Shown: positions 41,400-49,489 of the stretch, one piece after another
How positions within the stretch are numbered: the first letter of the stretch is position 1
How the letters are laid out: each line of letters starts with the position of its first letter
Assembly: GCA_934476085.1 (NCBI GenBank)
Contig: CAKSNE010000005.1
Coordinates: 42,310-106,309 of the forward strand
Direction of reading: 5' to 3'
Length of the DNA: 64,000 nt
DNA from: an uncultured Eubacteriales bacterium
GTDB lineage: Bacteria > Bacillota > Clostridia > Oscillospirales > Acutalibacteraceae
The notes under the pieces: generated by a model
What the model was told of the DNA's origin: nothing
Databases searched by the model: none
The model's input: the letters and a program-made list of their open reading frames with translations, nothing else
Program-made: the position numbers and the translations under genes

Positions 41400-42188
41400 T
41401 TAATTTAAAAATCTCTTTAAGAAATCGCTTCTGTATTTACCGGGCGTCACGCCTGTTTCTTTTTTAAATATTAAATTTAAATATTGTTGTGAACCAAAAC
41501 CGCTTTTTTCTGCTACTTCATTCATTGATATTTCAGGATTCCATAACAATTTTTTTGCATTTGCAATTCTTGTATCAATTAGGTATCTATGCGGACTAAT
41601 ACCCGTTGCAGCAGTAAAAATATTATGAAAATACGTATTACTTAAATTTACTGAAGAAGCTATATCATCAAGTCCTATTTTTTTATAGAAATTTTGCTCA
41701 ATAAATTTTTTAGCATTTTTAATAAACTCATAATTTATATTCAAATCATCATTTTTTGTATCTCTTACAATATAATCAATCAAAGATAGTAGTTTTGATG
41801 AAGTTAAAAGTATGTTCGGCTGGGTTTGCTCATTAAGCTCAATAAATTCTTCGAAAAGACTTTTTATTCTGTTTGCTCTGACAACAGGGAAAAAATCAGG
41901 CAATTTATTTAACATTTCTTCGACTAATTCATTCGCATAAAATTTAATATACAGTGTTTTAAAAGGTAATTCACTATATCGCAGCATGCCGGGCTTTGCA
42001 ACTAAAATATGATTTTTTTTAATATCATATTTCTTTTTATTTAAATAAACAGATTTTGCATCTTCAAGATAAAATTCAATTTCAAATTTTTCAACTAAAC
42101 GTTCATCAGAAACATCTTTCCCTAAAAATGCACTTCCATCAAAGTATCCGCAGTCAATTTTTTCAGGTAGAATTAATCTATTACTCAA
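41400..42188 (-). CDS. AraC family transcriptional regulator
   Basis: A protein of about 262 residues with an N-terminal cupin-like sensing region (DCGYFDGSAFLG... VYLNKKKYDIKKNHILVAKPG) and two C-terminal helix-turn-helix motifs: IGLDDIASSVNLSNTYFHN and MNEVAEKSGFGSQQYLNLIF, ending in the family FKKETGVTPGKYR. No ATG has a ribosome site; I take TTG 42188, 11 bases after AAAGGA, giving MSNRLILPEK. It is divergent from the DUF5107/GH16 pair and separated by a palindrome, so it most likely regulates them in response to a sugar. Confidence 0.9.
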   Translation of the reverse strand: MSNRLILPEKIDCGYFDGSAFLGKDVSDERLVEKFEIEFYLEDAKSVYLNKKKYDIKKNHILVAKPGMLRYSELPFKTLYIKFYANELVEEMLNKLPDFFPVVRANRIKSLFEEFIELNEQTQPNILLTSSKLLSLIDYIVRDTKNDDLNINYEFIKNAKKFIEQNFYKKIGLDDIASSVNLSNTYFHNIFTAATGISPHRYLIDTRIANAKKLLWNPEISMNEVAEKSGFGSQQYLNLIFKKETGVTPGKYRSDFLKRFLN

Positions 42189-42223
42189 AAAAATCAATTC
42201 CTTTACAGTAAGATTTATTAAAA

Positions 42224-42244
42224 ATATAGTATAAAAAACTATAT
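42224..42244. promoter_or_regulatory. Inverted repeat in the divergent regulator/GH16 control region
   Basis: ATATAGT (42224-42230) and ACTATAT (42238-42244) form a 7+7+7 inverted repeat between the AraC gene and the 42306 gene. On the plus side a TATAAT near 42273 has no good -35, as expected of an activator-dependent promoter. Confidence 0.45.
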
Positions 42245-42305
42245 AAAACAAGTAATATATTTATTATAATACAATAAGATTAAACAAAAGTAAAGAGGTA
42301 TTTTT

Positions 42306-45300
42306 ATGAGCGAAGTTTCTATTTTAAAAAATAAAATAACTATTCCTACTTATGTTCCGCCAAAAGCGAACATTCAGCCAATGTTTTTTGAGAATAAACC
42401 ATATCAAGGTGCGTCGGGTAAGCTTTATCCTTTACCTTATTCTGATAGAATTTCAGATGAAAAGACAGATGTTGATTATGAAGCATATACGCTTGAAAAT
42501 CAATATATTAAAACTGTTGTTTTGCCTGAGCTTGGCGGTAAAATACTTCGTGGATATGATAAAGTAGGCGACTATGACTTTATTTATTATAATGAAGTAG
42601 TAAAACCGGCTTTAGTCGGTCTTGCCGGAGCGTGGATTTCCGGCGGTATAGAGTTTAACTGGCCACAGCACCATCGTCCTACTACATTTATGCCGCTTGA
42701 AGCTGCAATGGAAGAAGACAAAGATGGCGGTAAAACTGTATGGGTTGGCGAAGTTGAACCGTTTAACCGAATGAAAGGTATGGCAGGAATTACTGTTGAT
42801 AAAGACAGATCATATATTAAAGCAAAGGTAAGAGTTTATAATAGAACTAATCAACCACAGCCTTTTATGTGGTGGGCAAACCTTGCTGTTCCTGTAAATG
42901 ATGATTATGTTACTGTTTTCCCGCCTGATTGTGAATGGGTAAACGATCACGATCGCAGAGCGGTATTAGAATGGCCTATCGCAAAAGGTGTTTATAACAC
43001 TGCCCGTCCATACGATTTTGGAGATGGTACTGATATTTCAAAGTATAGTGCTATTAAAGTTCCATCTTCATATTTGATTTCTCAAGATCAGTCTGATATG
43101 GATTTCATTGCAGGTTATGATAATTCAAAGAAAAAGGGAATTGCAACTGTTGCTAATCACCATATTTCTCCGGGTAAGAAAATGTGGCATTGGGGCAAAG
43201 GCGATTTCGGCGACATGTGGTGTTCAAATCTTACTGATGAAAACGGTCCGTATATTGAGCTTATGACAGGTGTGTACACTGACAATCAACCTGATTTTAC
43301 TTGGATTGCTCCTTATGAATCTCGTGAATTTGAGCAGTATTGGTATCCTATCAGAGATATCGGAGAGCCTAAATGCGCTACTATCGATGCAGCACTAAAT
43401 CTTGAGAAACAAGATGATAGTATATTTATTGGAATTAATGTTACCGGTAGTTTTAATAATTCAAAATTAGTTTTAAAACAAAACGGTAAAGTAATCGATG
43501 AAGAGACATTGGATTTATCACCTGAAAAAGCTTTTATTAAAACAATTCCTGCAAACAAAGTTGATTTTGAAAATTTAAAAGTTGAACTTTTGTCAAGTGA
43601 TAATAAAGTTTTAGTTGAATATACTCCTTATAAACGAGGTCAAAAAACACCTATTACACCTCGTCAACCGGTAAAACGCCCTAGCGAATATGAAACCGTT
43701 GAAGAATTATATATCAATGGTTATCATCTTGAACAATATAAACAGCATAATTACAAACCGGAAGATTATTATTTAGAAGGCTTAAAAAGAGATAACGGCG
43801 ATATTCGTTGCAATACTTCTATGGCACGCTTAAAGCTTAAATACGGAGAATTTGAAAAAGCAATTGAGTATTGTGATAAGGCTATTGAGAGATTAACTTC
43901 AAGAAACGAACATCCAACTGATACTGAAGCATTTTATATCAAAGGATTAAGTTTAAAATATTTAGGCAAAGATAAAGAAGCTTATGACATTCTTTATAAG
44001 GCCGCTTGGAACTATTCTCATAGAAGTGCTGCATATTTCGAATTAGCTGAACTTGATTGTAAGCTCAATAATTATGATGACGCTTTGAGAAAACTTGACA
44101 TTTCAATCGGATTAAATGTTGGTCATACTAAAGCTAAAAATTTAAAAACTGCAATTCTTAGAAAAATTGATGTTGAAAAAGCCGAAAAATCAGCAAAAGA
44201 AAATTTAAATGACGATATTCTCGATTTATTTGCAATAGTTGAGGCTTCTCATTTTGAAAATCAAGATAATAAAATAAGCGAATTCTTAAATAAATCAGAA
44301 AACCTTATTGATGTTGCTGCTGATTATATTAATTGCGGATTTTATGAAGATGCAATTTATGTGCTTGATATGGATAAAAATAATTATCCGCTTATAAAAT
44401 TTTATAAAGCATATTGCTTGTCAAAATTAAATAAAGAATTTAAAGAAGTTTTGTGTGATGCAGAAAATTCTTCAACTGATTTCTGTTTCCCTGCAAGATT
44501 AGATGATATTGCTGTTTTAAAATTTGCAATTGAAAATAACGGCGGTGCTAATTCAAACTATTATCTCGGTTGTTTGTATTTTGATAGATTTAGATATGAT
44601 GAAGCTATTTCTTGTTTTGAAAATTCTATTTCTGTTAATCCAAAACACGCAAAAGCATATAGAAATTTAAGCTTGCTTTATTTTGATAAAAAAGGCGATT
44701 TTCTATCTGCAAAACATTGTATTGAAAAAGCAATTGAATATATGCCTGATGATCCTAGACTATTGCTTGAATATCAACAGTTGTTGAAAAACATTGATAC
44801 TGATGTCGATACAAGATTAGAGGTTTATGATAATCATAAAGAATTGCTTGAAAAACGTGATGATTGCTACCTTGATAAAATTATTTTGCTTTGTTTAAAA
44901 GGTGAGTATAAAAAAGCTATTGATATGGCTGCTGACAAACACTTCCATATTTACGAAGGCGGCGAAGGCAAACTTACAAAACAACATGCTTGGATGTATG
45001 TTTTGTACGGACTTGAATTTTTGAAAAACAATGATTTGAAAAATGCTGAAAAAGCATTTGAAAAAGGTATTAATATGCCTAAATCATATGGCGAAGCAAA
45101 AACATTCTTTAATCAGGAGGCTCATATTTATTATTTCTTAGGCATTACTTATGAAAGAATGGGCGAACCGGAAAAAGCTAAAAAAGCATTTGATCAAGCT
45201 ACTGTTTTCAAAGCAGCAATTTCTGAAATTTCACTGTTTAGAGCACTTGCATTTAGAAAAGTGAATGAATATACAAATGCAAGAGAAGTTTTAGAAGAAA

Positions 45301-45575
45301 TGCTTGAAAAAGCAGATGATTTCATTGAAAATAAAGACAGAAGAAGCTATTACGGTGTAGGTTCTCCGTCACCAATGCCATTTGAATACGATATTGAAAA
45401 GCAGAATTTAACAGATGGATATATATTGAAAGCTTATGCATTATTGGGATTAGGAAAATTTGGAGAGGCTGAATCCTATGCTAAAAAGGCAGAAAATCTT
45501 GATAAATATGATTTTAGGATTTATGCTTACAAACAAATTTTAAAAGGAGAAGAAGTATGCAAAGATACGTTATAA
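42306..45575 (+). CDS. DUF5107 domain protein with C-terminal TPR repeats
   Basis: A large cytosolic protein of 1089 residues without a signal peptide. The N-terminal third has a galactose-mutarotase-like beta-sandwich of the DUF5107 type (VVLPELGGKILRGYDK, GGIEFNWPQHHRPT, EWPIAKGVYN, GIATVANHHISPGKKMWHWG). From about residue 450 a superhelix of tetratricopeptide repeats follows (for example YYLGCLYFDRFRYDEAISCF, AKAYRNLSLLYFDKKGDF). The family occurs with carbohydrate-active enzymes; its activity is not established. It overlaps the GH16 gene by 19 bases, so the two are co-translated. Confidence 0.85.
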   Translation: MSEVSILKNKITIPTYVPPKANIQPMFFENKPYQGASGKLYPLPYSDRISDEKTDVDYEAYTLENQYIKTVVLPELGGKILRGYDKVGDYDFIYYNEVVKPALVGLAGAWISGGIEFNWPQHHRPTTFMPLEAAMEEDKDGGKTVWVGEVEPFNRMKGMAGITVDKDRSYIKAKVRVYNRTNQPQPFMWWANLAVPVNDDYVTVFPPDCEWVNDHDRRAVLEWPIAKGVYNTARPYDFGDGTDISKYSAIKVPSSYLISQDQSDMDFIAGYDNSKKKGIATVANHHISPGKKMWHWGKGDFGDMWCSNLTDENGPYIELMTGVYTDNQPDFTWIAPYESREFEQYWYPIRDIGEPKCATIDAALNLEKQDDSIFIGINVTGSFNNSKLVLKQNGKVIDEETLDLSPEKAFIKTIPANKVDFENLKVELLSSDNKVLVEYTPYKRGQKTPITPRQPVKRPSEYETVEELYINGYHLEQYKQHNYKPEDYYLEGLKRDNGDIRCNTSMARLKLKYGEFEKAIEYCDKAIERLTSRNEHPTDTEAFYIKGLSLKYLGKDKEAYDILYKAAWNYSHRSAAYFELAELDCKLNNYDDALRKLDISIGLNVGHTKAKNLKTAILRKIDVEKAEKSAKENLNDDILDLFAIVEASHFENQDNKISEFLNKSENLIDVAADYINCGFYEDAIYVLDMDKNNYPLIKFYKAYCLSKLNKEFKEVLCDAENSSTDFCFPARLDDIAVLKFAIENNGGANSNYYLGCLYFDRFRYDEAISCFENSISVNPKHAKAYRNLSLLYFDKKGDFLSAKHCIEKAIEYMPDDPRLLLEYQQLLKNIDTDVDTRLEVYDNHKELLEKRDDCYLDKIILLCLKGEYKKAIDMAADKHFHIYEGGEGKLTKQHAWMYVLYGLEFLKNNDLKNAEKAFEKGINMPKSYGEAKTFFNQEAHIYYFLGITYERMGEPEKAKKAFDQATVFKAAISEISLFRALAFRKVNEYTNAREVLEEMLEKADDFIENKDRRSYYGVGSPSPMPFEYDIEKQNLTDGYILKAYALLGLGKFGEAESYAKKAENLDKYDFRIYAYKQILKGEEVCKDTL

Positions 45576-46408
45576 AAAATCATGCTGATAGTATTTTACC
45601 TGATGGCGAATGGAAACTTGTTTGGTCTGACGAATTTGACGGAGATGAACTTGATTTATCAAAGTGGGATTTTCGTACTAATATGATGGGCAAACAAGTA
45701 AAGCATTTCTGTAAAGATGCAATTTCACTAGAAAATAGTAATTTGATTTTTCATCTTGTAAAAAAAGATGGAGTTTATCAAACTGTCCAACTTCAAACAG
45801 GATATAATTTTATGGACGGTGAACCTGAAGAATATGATATTGGCTCTAGCGAGGGTAATGATAACATAAACAATAAAAGCGTAAATTTCTTCAAATGGCC
45901 GATAGGCAGGATTAAAGAGCCAAAATTTATGCACCGATATGGTTATTATGAATGTAGATGTAAACTTCTTAATAAACCGGGTTGGTGGTCTGCTTTTTGG
46001 TTGCAGTCACCAACAATCGGTGCTACCCTCGATCCTGAAACCGCCGGGGTAGAAGTTGATATAATGGAGGACTTTAGACGAGATGGTGTTGTTCAATGTA
46101 ACAACCATTGGAATGGATACGGTTCTCAACATGAGTCAACCGGTGCGGTAGAAACAAAAGTTGAAAATACTGATGATGGGTATCATAGTTTTGGACTTTT
46201 ATGGACTCCTGATAAATACGAATACTATATTGACGGAGTATTAATTAATACTGAAACTACACCTGTTTCAAAAATTCCACAGTTTATATTACTTACAACT
46301 GAAGCTATTGGTTATCGTTGTTCGGATTGGAACGCTTGGGATGAGCTTGAAACATCTGTCGGAGATACTTGGAAAGTTGATTTTGTCAGAGTTTTTGATA
46401 GAAAGTAA
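45557..46408 (+). CDS. Glycoside hydrolase family 16 (laminarinase/lichenase fold), cytosolic
   Basis: A protein of 283 residues that is essentially only a GH16 catalytic domain. WKLVWSDEFDGDELDLSKW is the usual N-terminal strand, GWWSAFWLQS lines the cleft, and the catalytic motif is E166-V-D168-I-M-E171 (nucleophile and acid/base). YYIDGVLINTE and WKVDFVRVF end the sandwich. GH16 cleaves beta-1,3 and beta-1,3-1,4 glucans and some galactans; the specificity cannot be read here. It lacks any signal peptide, unusual for GH16. It starts inside the DUF5107 gene after AAAGGAG and ends in a terminator. Confidence 0.93.
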   Translation: MQRYVIKNHADSILPDGEWKLVWSDEFDGDELDLSKWDFRTNMMGKQVKHFCKDAISLENSNLIFHLVKKDGVYQTVQLQTGYNFMDGEPEEYDIGSSEGNDNINNKSVNFFKWPIGRIKEPKFMHRYGYYECRCKLLNKPGWWSAFWLQSPTIGATLDPETAGVEVDIMEDFRRDGVVQCNNHWNGYGSQHESTGAVETKVENTDDGYHSFGLLWTPDKYEYYIDGVLINTETTPVSKIPQFILLTTEAIGYRCSDWNAWDELETSVGDTWKVDFVRVFDRK

Positions 46409-46424
46409 ATAAATTTATATATTA

Positions 46425-46457
46425 AAAAATCCCGACTAAATTTTAGTCGGGATTTTT
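46425..46457. terminator. Bidirectional intrinsic terminator between GH16 and uppP
   Basis: A perfect 16-bp inverted repeat, AAAAATCCCGACTAAA (46425-46440) with TTTAGTCGGGATTTTT (46442-46457), has A- and T-runs at the ends suited to both directions. Confidence 0.9.
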
Positions 46458-46469
46458 AGTTTGTAAATT

Positions 46470-47378
46470 TTAAGCGAAAATCGCACTACAAATCATATAG
46501 ATAAAAAGAATTATTGCAAGCACAATTCTGTAGTAACCAAAAACTTTGAAGTCGTGTTTTCTAATGTAACCCATTAAGAATTTAATGGCAATAATTGATA
46601 CAATAAATGAAACCAAAATACCTGTAATTAAACAAACAATAATTTGAGAATTAAAATCAATTGAGCCAACAAGTTTTACTGCTTTTAGTCCTGATGCACC
46701 AAACATTACAGGGATTGCAAGGAAGAATGAAAATTCTGCTGCAACTTCTCTTGAACAACCGATTAAGATAGCACCTAGAATTGTTGCACCTGAACGTGAT
46801 GTACCGGGAATCATTGATAAAACTTGGAAAGCACCGATGATTAAAGCGGTTTTAAATGATAAAGTTGAAATAGATTTTGTTTTAGATTTAATTTGTCCTT
46901 GATTACGCATATTTTCAACAATAATAAATCCAACACCGTAAATTAAAAGAGTAATTGCAACAGTAGGGAAGTTATAAAAATGTGCATCCATCCAATCATC
47001 AAGGAACAAACCTAAAATAGCGGCAGGCAAGCAAGCAACTGCAATTTTTAGCCACATTATAATTTTGTCTAAGTAGACATAGTTTTCAATAAATTTTTGA
47101 AGTCCACCGTAAAAACCGTAATTAGCAGGATTTTTCCAATGAATATCCTGTTTATTTTTCTTTGAGTGGAAAGGCCATATTTTGTTCCAATAGATGAGAA
47201 CGACAGCCATAATAGCACCTAACTGAATAACAACTCGATAGAATTCCATAAATTCATTGCTTAGATTAAATCCAAAGAATTTTTCAAATAAAATCAAGTG
47301 TCCTGTACTACTGATAGGCAACCATTCGGTAATGCCTTCTACAATTCCGTAAAAGATAGATTTAATAAATTCTAACAT
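46470..47378 (-). CDS. uppP: Undecaprenyl-diphosphatase
   Basis: Integral membrane enzyme that dephosphorylates undecaprenyl diphosphate to recycle the wall lipid carrier; high dosage gives bacitracin tolerance. The 302 residues have about eight membrane segments, the catalytic N-terminal GIVEGITEWLPISSTGHLIL and the C-terminal PGTSRSGATILGAILIG. It is last in the alr-ung-uppP series. The ATG at 47378 follows AAAAGGAGC. Confidence 0.96.
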   Translation of the reverse strand: MLEFIKSIFYGIVEGITEWLPISSTGHLILFEKFFGFNLSNEFMEFYRVVIQLGAIMAVVLIYWNKIWPFHSKKNKQDIHWKNPANYGFYGGLQKFIENYVYLDKIIMWLKIAVACLPAAILGLFLDDWMDAHFYNFPTVAITLLIYGVGFIIVENMRNQGQIKSKTKSISTLSFKTALIIGAFQVLSMIPGTSRSGATILGAILIGCSREVAAEFSFFLAIPVMFGASGLKAVKLVGSIDFNSQIIVCLITGILVSFIVSIIAIKFLMGYIRKHDFKVFGYYRIVLAIILFIYMICSAIFA

Positions 47379-47390
47379 GTTTTGCTCCTT

Positions 47391-48059
47391 TTAAAGTTGC
47401 CAATCAATAGGGGATTGACCTGTTTTTATTAAAAACTCATTTGTTCTTGAAAAAGGCTTACTTCCAAAAAATCCGTTATATGCTGATAATGGACTTGGAT
47501 GAGCAGATTCAATTATCAAATGATTTGGATTTGTGATTAATTTTTTCTTTGCTCTTGCGTTTGCACCCCAAAGTATGAAAACAACAGGCTTTTCACGGTC
47601 ATTAAGAAGTTTAATAACCTTATCTGTGATTTCTTCCCAGCCCATACCTTTGTGTGAATTAGGACTGGCTTTGCGAACAGTAAGCACTGTGTTTAAAAGC
47701 AAAACGCCTTGCTTAGTCCACTTTGTTAAGTCGCCATTATCAAGAGGTTGATCAATACCTAAATCTTCTTTTTGTTCTTTATAAATATTTATGAGCGACG
47801 GTGGCGGTTTAATTCCTTGTTTAACTGAAAAACAAAGTCCATGAGCCTGACCTTCGCCGTGATATGGATCTTGACCTAAAATTACAGCTTTAACATCGTT
47901 GAAATCAGTGAATTTTAATGCGTTAAAAATATCATTCATCGGCGGATATATTGTTTTTGTAAAATACTCTTTTTTCAAAAACTGACGAAGCTTTTGATAG
48001 TGTTCCGAATTAAATTCATCTTTTAAAAGTTCGTCCCAACTGTTATTGATACATACCAT
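47391..48059 (-). CDS. ung: Uracil-DNA glycosylase
   Basis: Removes uracil from DNA for base excision repair. The 222 residues contain the family motif VILGQDPYHGEGQAHGLCFSV with catalytic Asp64 and the C-terminal HPSPLSA leucine-loop with the active-site His. It is 3 bases downstream of alr and 12 bases upstream of uppP. Confidence 0.97.
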   Translation of the reverse strand: MVCINNSWDELLKDEFNSEHYQKLRQFLKKEYFTKTIYPPMNDIFNALKFTDFNDVKAVILGQDPYHGEGQAHGLCFSVKQGIKPPPSLINIYKEQKEDLGIDQPLDNGDLTKWTKQGVLLLNTVLTVRKASPNSHKGMGWEEITDKVIKLLNDREKPVVFILWGANARAKKKLITNPNHLIIESAHPSPLSAYNGFFGSKPFSRTNEFLIKTGQSPIDWQL

Positions 48060-48062
48060 TTT

Positions 48063-49250
48063 TTAATAGTCCTTTTGATTATAAATCATATTTAAAATAG
48101 AAACTTCTTTGCCGTTTTTATAGTAAACCCTAGGTACTCGTTTGCCAACTAGGCATACTGTTTCATAATTAATCGTTCCGCAGAGTTTTGAATAATCGTC
48201 GGTAGTAAGTCCGTCATCGCCAAAAAGCAAAACTTTGTCGCCGACTGAAACATTGTCAATATCAGTAATATCAACAATACATTGGTCCATACAAATTCTG
48301 CCTAAAATATTGGCCTTTTTACCGTTTATTAAAACATAACCTTTGTTAGATAAGAGCCTTGAATATCCGTCTGCATATCCAACAGGAATTGTTGCAACTT
48401 TCATCTTTTTATCTGCAGTAAATGTTCTTCCGTAAGAAACTGCGTCACCGGGTTCAATCTTTTTTATAAGAGAGACAACCGATTTTAATTTAAAAGCAGG
48501 ACGTAAATCATATTTAGTAAAATAACTTGATGGATTTAGTCCATACATAATAATGCCGGGACGAACCATATCAAGATGATATTCCGGTTTGTCAAGAGTT
48601 GCAGCCGAATTTGAGCAATGTTTAAGCGGAATCTCAATGCCGTTTGCTAAGAGTTTATTAATAACATCGGTAAACAATTCAAACTGCATTTTTGTGTGTT
48701 CGCCGTTTTCATCGTTATCATAATCCGATGTCGCAAAGTGAGTAAAAATGCCCTCAGCAATCAAATAATCATTATTAAGTACAGATTTTATATTTTCGAT
48801 AGCGGAGTTATCATCAATTTTGTGGTGAATAAAGCCGATTCTGTCCATACCTGTGTCTATTTTTACGTGTACTTTTACTTTTACATTATCACGTTTTGCG
48901 TTTTCAATCAGACTTTTTGCGTAATCTTTATCTAAAAGTGCTTGTGAAATGTTGTTATCTGCGAGCGTTTTTGCGAGATTTGCAGGAGTGTAACCTAAAA
49001 TTAAAATCGGTTTTTTTATTCCAAATTCACGAATTTGCAAAGCTTCTTCAATGTTAGAAACAGCAAACCAATCAGCACCATAAGAATCTAATTCTTTAGC
49101 AATTATTTTTGCTCCGTGACCGTAAGCATCGGCTTTTACAACAGCCATAAATTTGGTTTTATCGCTTAAATGTGCTCTGATTAAATCATAATTGTGTTTT
49201 AAATTATCTAAATTTATCTCTGCCCATGTTCTAGAGAGAAAAAGTGACAT
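48063..49250 (-). CDS. alr: Alanine racemase
   Basis: PLP-dependent interconversion of L- and D-alanine for peptidoglycan. The 395 residues open with TWAEINLDNLKHN, carry the PLP lysine in VVKADAYGHG (Lys39), and have VSYGRTFTA with the second catalytic base Tyr, PVGYADGYSRLL, and RICMDQCIVDI. It heads alr-ung-uppP, with a consensus promoter at 49289-49317. Confidence 0.96.
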   Translation of the reverse strand: MSLFLSRTWAEINLDNLKHNYDLIRAHLSDKTKFMAVVKADAYGHGAKIIAKELDSYGADWFAVSNIEEALQIREFGIKKPILILGYTPANLAKTLADNNISQALLDKDYAKSLIENAKRDNVKVKVHVKIDTGMDRIGFIHHKIDDNSAIENIKSVLNNDYLIAEGIFTHFATSDYDNDENGEHTKMQFELFTDVINKLLANGIEIPLKHCSNSAATLDKPEYHLDMVRPGIIMYGLNPSSYFTKYDLRPAFKLKSVVSLIKKIEPGDAVSYGRTFTADKKMKVATIPVGYADGYSRLLSNKGYVLINGKKANILGRICMDQCIVDITDIDNVSVGDKVLLFGDDGLTTDDYSKLCGTINYETVCLVGKRVPRVYYKNGKEVSILNMIYNQKDY

Positions 49251-49288
49251 TTTAATTAAACCTTCTTTTAAAAAATAATAATAAAAAC

Positions 49289-49317
49289 ATTATAACTTAT
49301 ACCTTAAACAAAGTCAA
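49289..49317 (-). promoter_or_regulatory. Sigma-A promoter of alr-ung-uppP
   Basis: TTGACT (49312-49317) and perfect TATAAT (49289-49294) on the minus strand have a 17-base spacer. Confidence 0.85.
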
Positions 49318-49383
49318 TAATTTAGCATAAAAGCATACTTAATTCATATAATAATATATATTTTGTTTAAGGAGGTATTATTA

Positions 49384-49488
49384 ATGGATGATAAAAATTT
49401 GCCCGAAAATGAAAATAAAGATTTTATAGGGGATAATGAAGACTTTATTTTTCAATATTCTGACATAAAACCACACTCAGAAAGGTGA
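49384..49488 (+). CDS. Candidate 34-residue acidic microprotein
   Basis: A short frame has a strong AAGGAGG site about 8 bases before ATG 49384 and ends at TGA 49488. The peptide (MDDKNLPENENKDFIGDNED..., 34 residues) is very acidic, rich in Asp, Glu and Asn, with no hydrophobic segment and no motif I know. A TATAAT lies at about 49341 but has no convincing -35; GCATA boxes nearby recall sporulation promoters at the wrong spacing. A 7-bp hairpin (49481-49487 with 49498-49504) spans its stop and that of the converging U32 gene. It may be a real small gene, but support is limited. Confidence 0.45.
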   Translation: MDDKNLPENENKDFIGDNEDFIFQYSDIKPHSER

Positions 49489-49489
49489 T

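Noticed and set aside
49320..49350. Sigma-F/sigma-G promoter (GCATA boxes) before the 34-residue frame
   Set aside because: The spacing between GCATA and the CATATAAT sequence does not fit the known consensus, so only a generic -10 can be noted.
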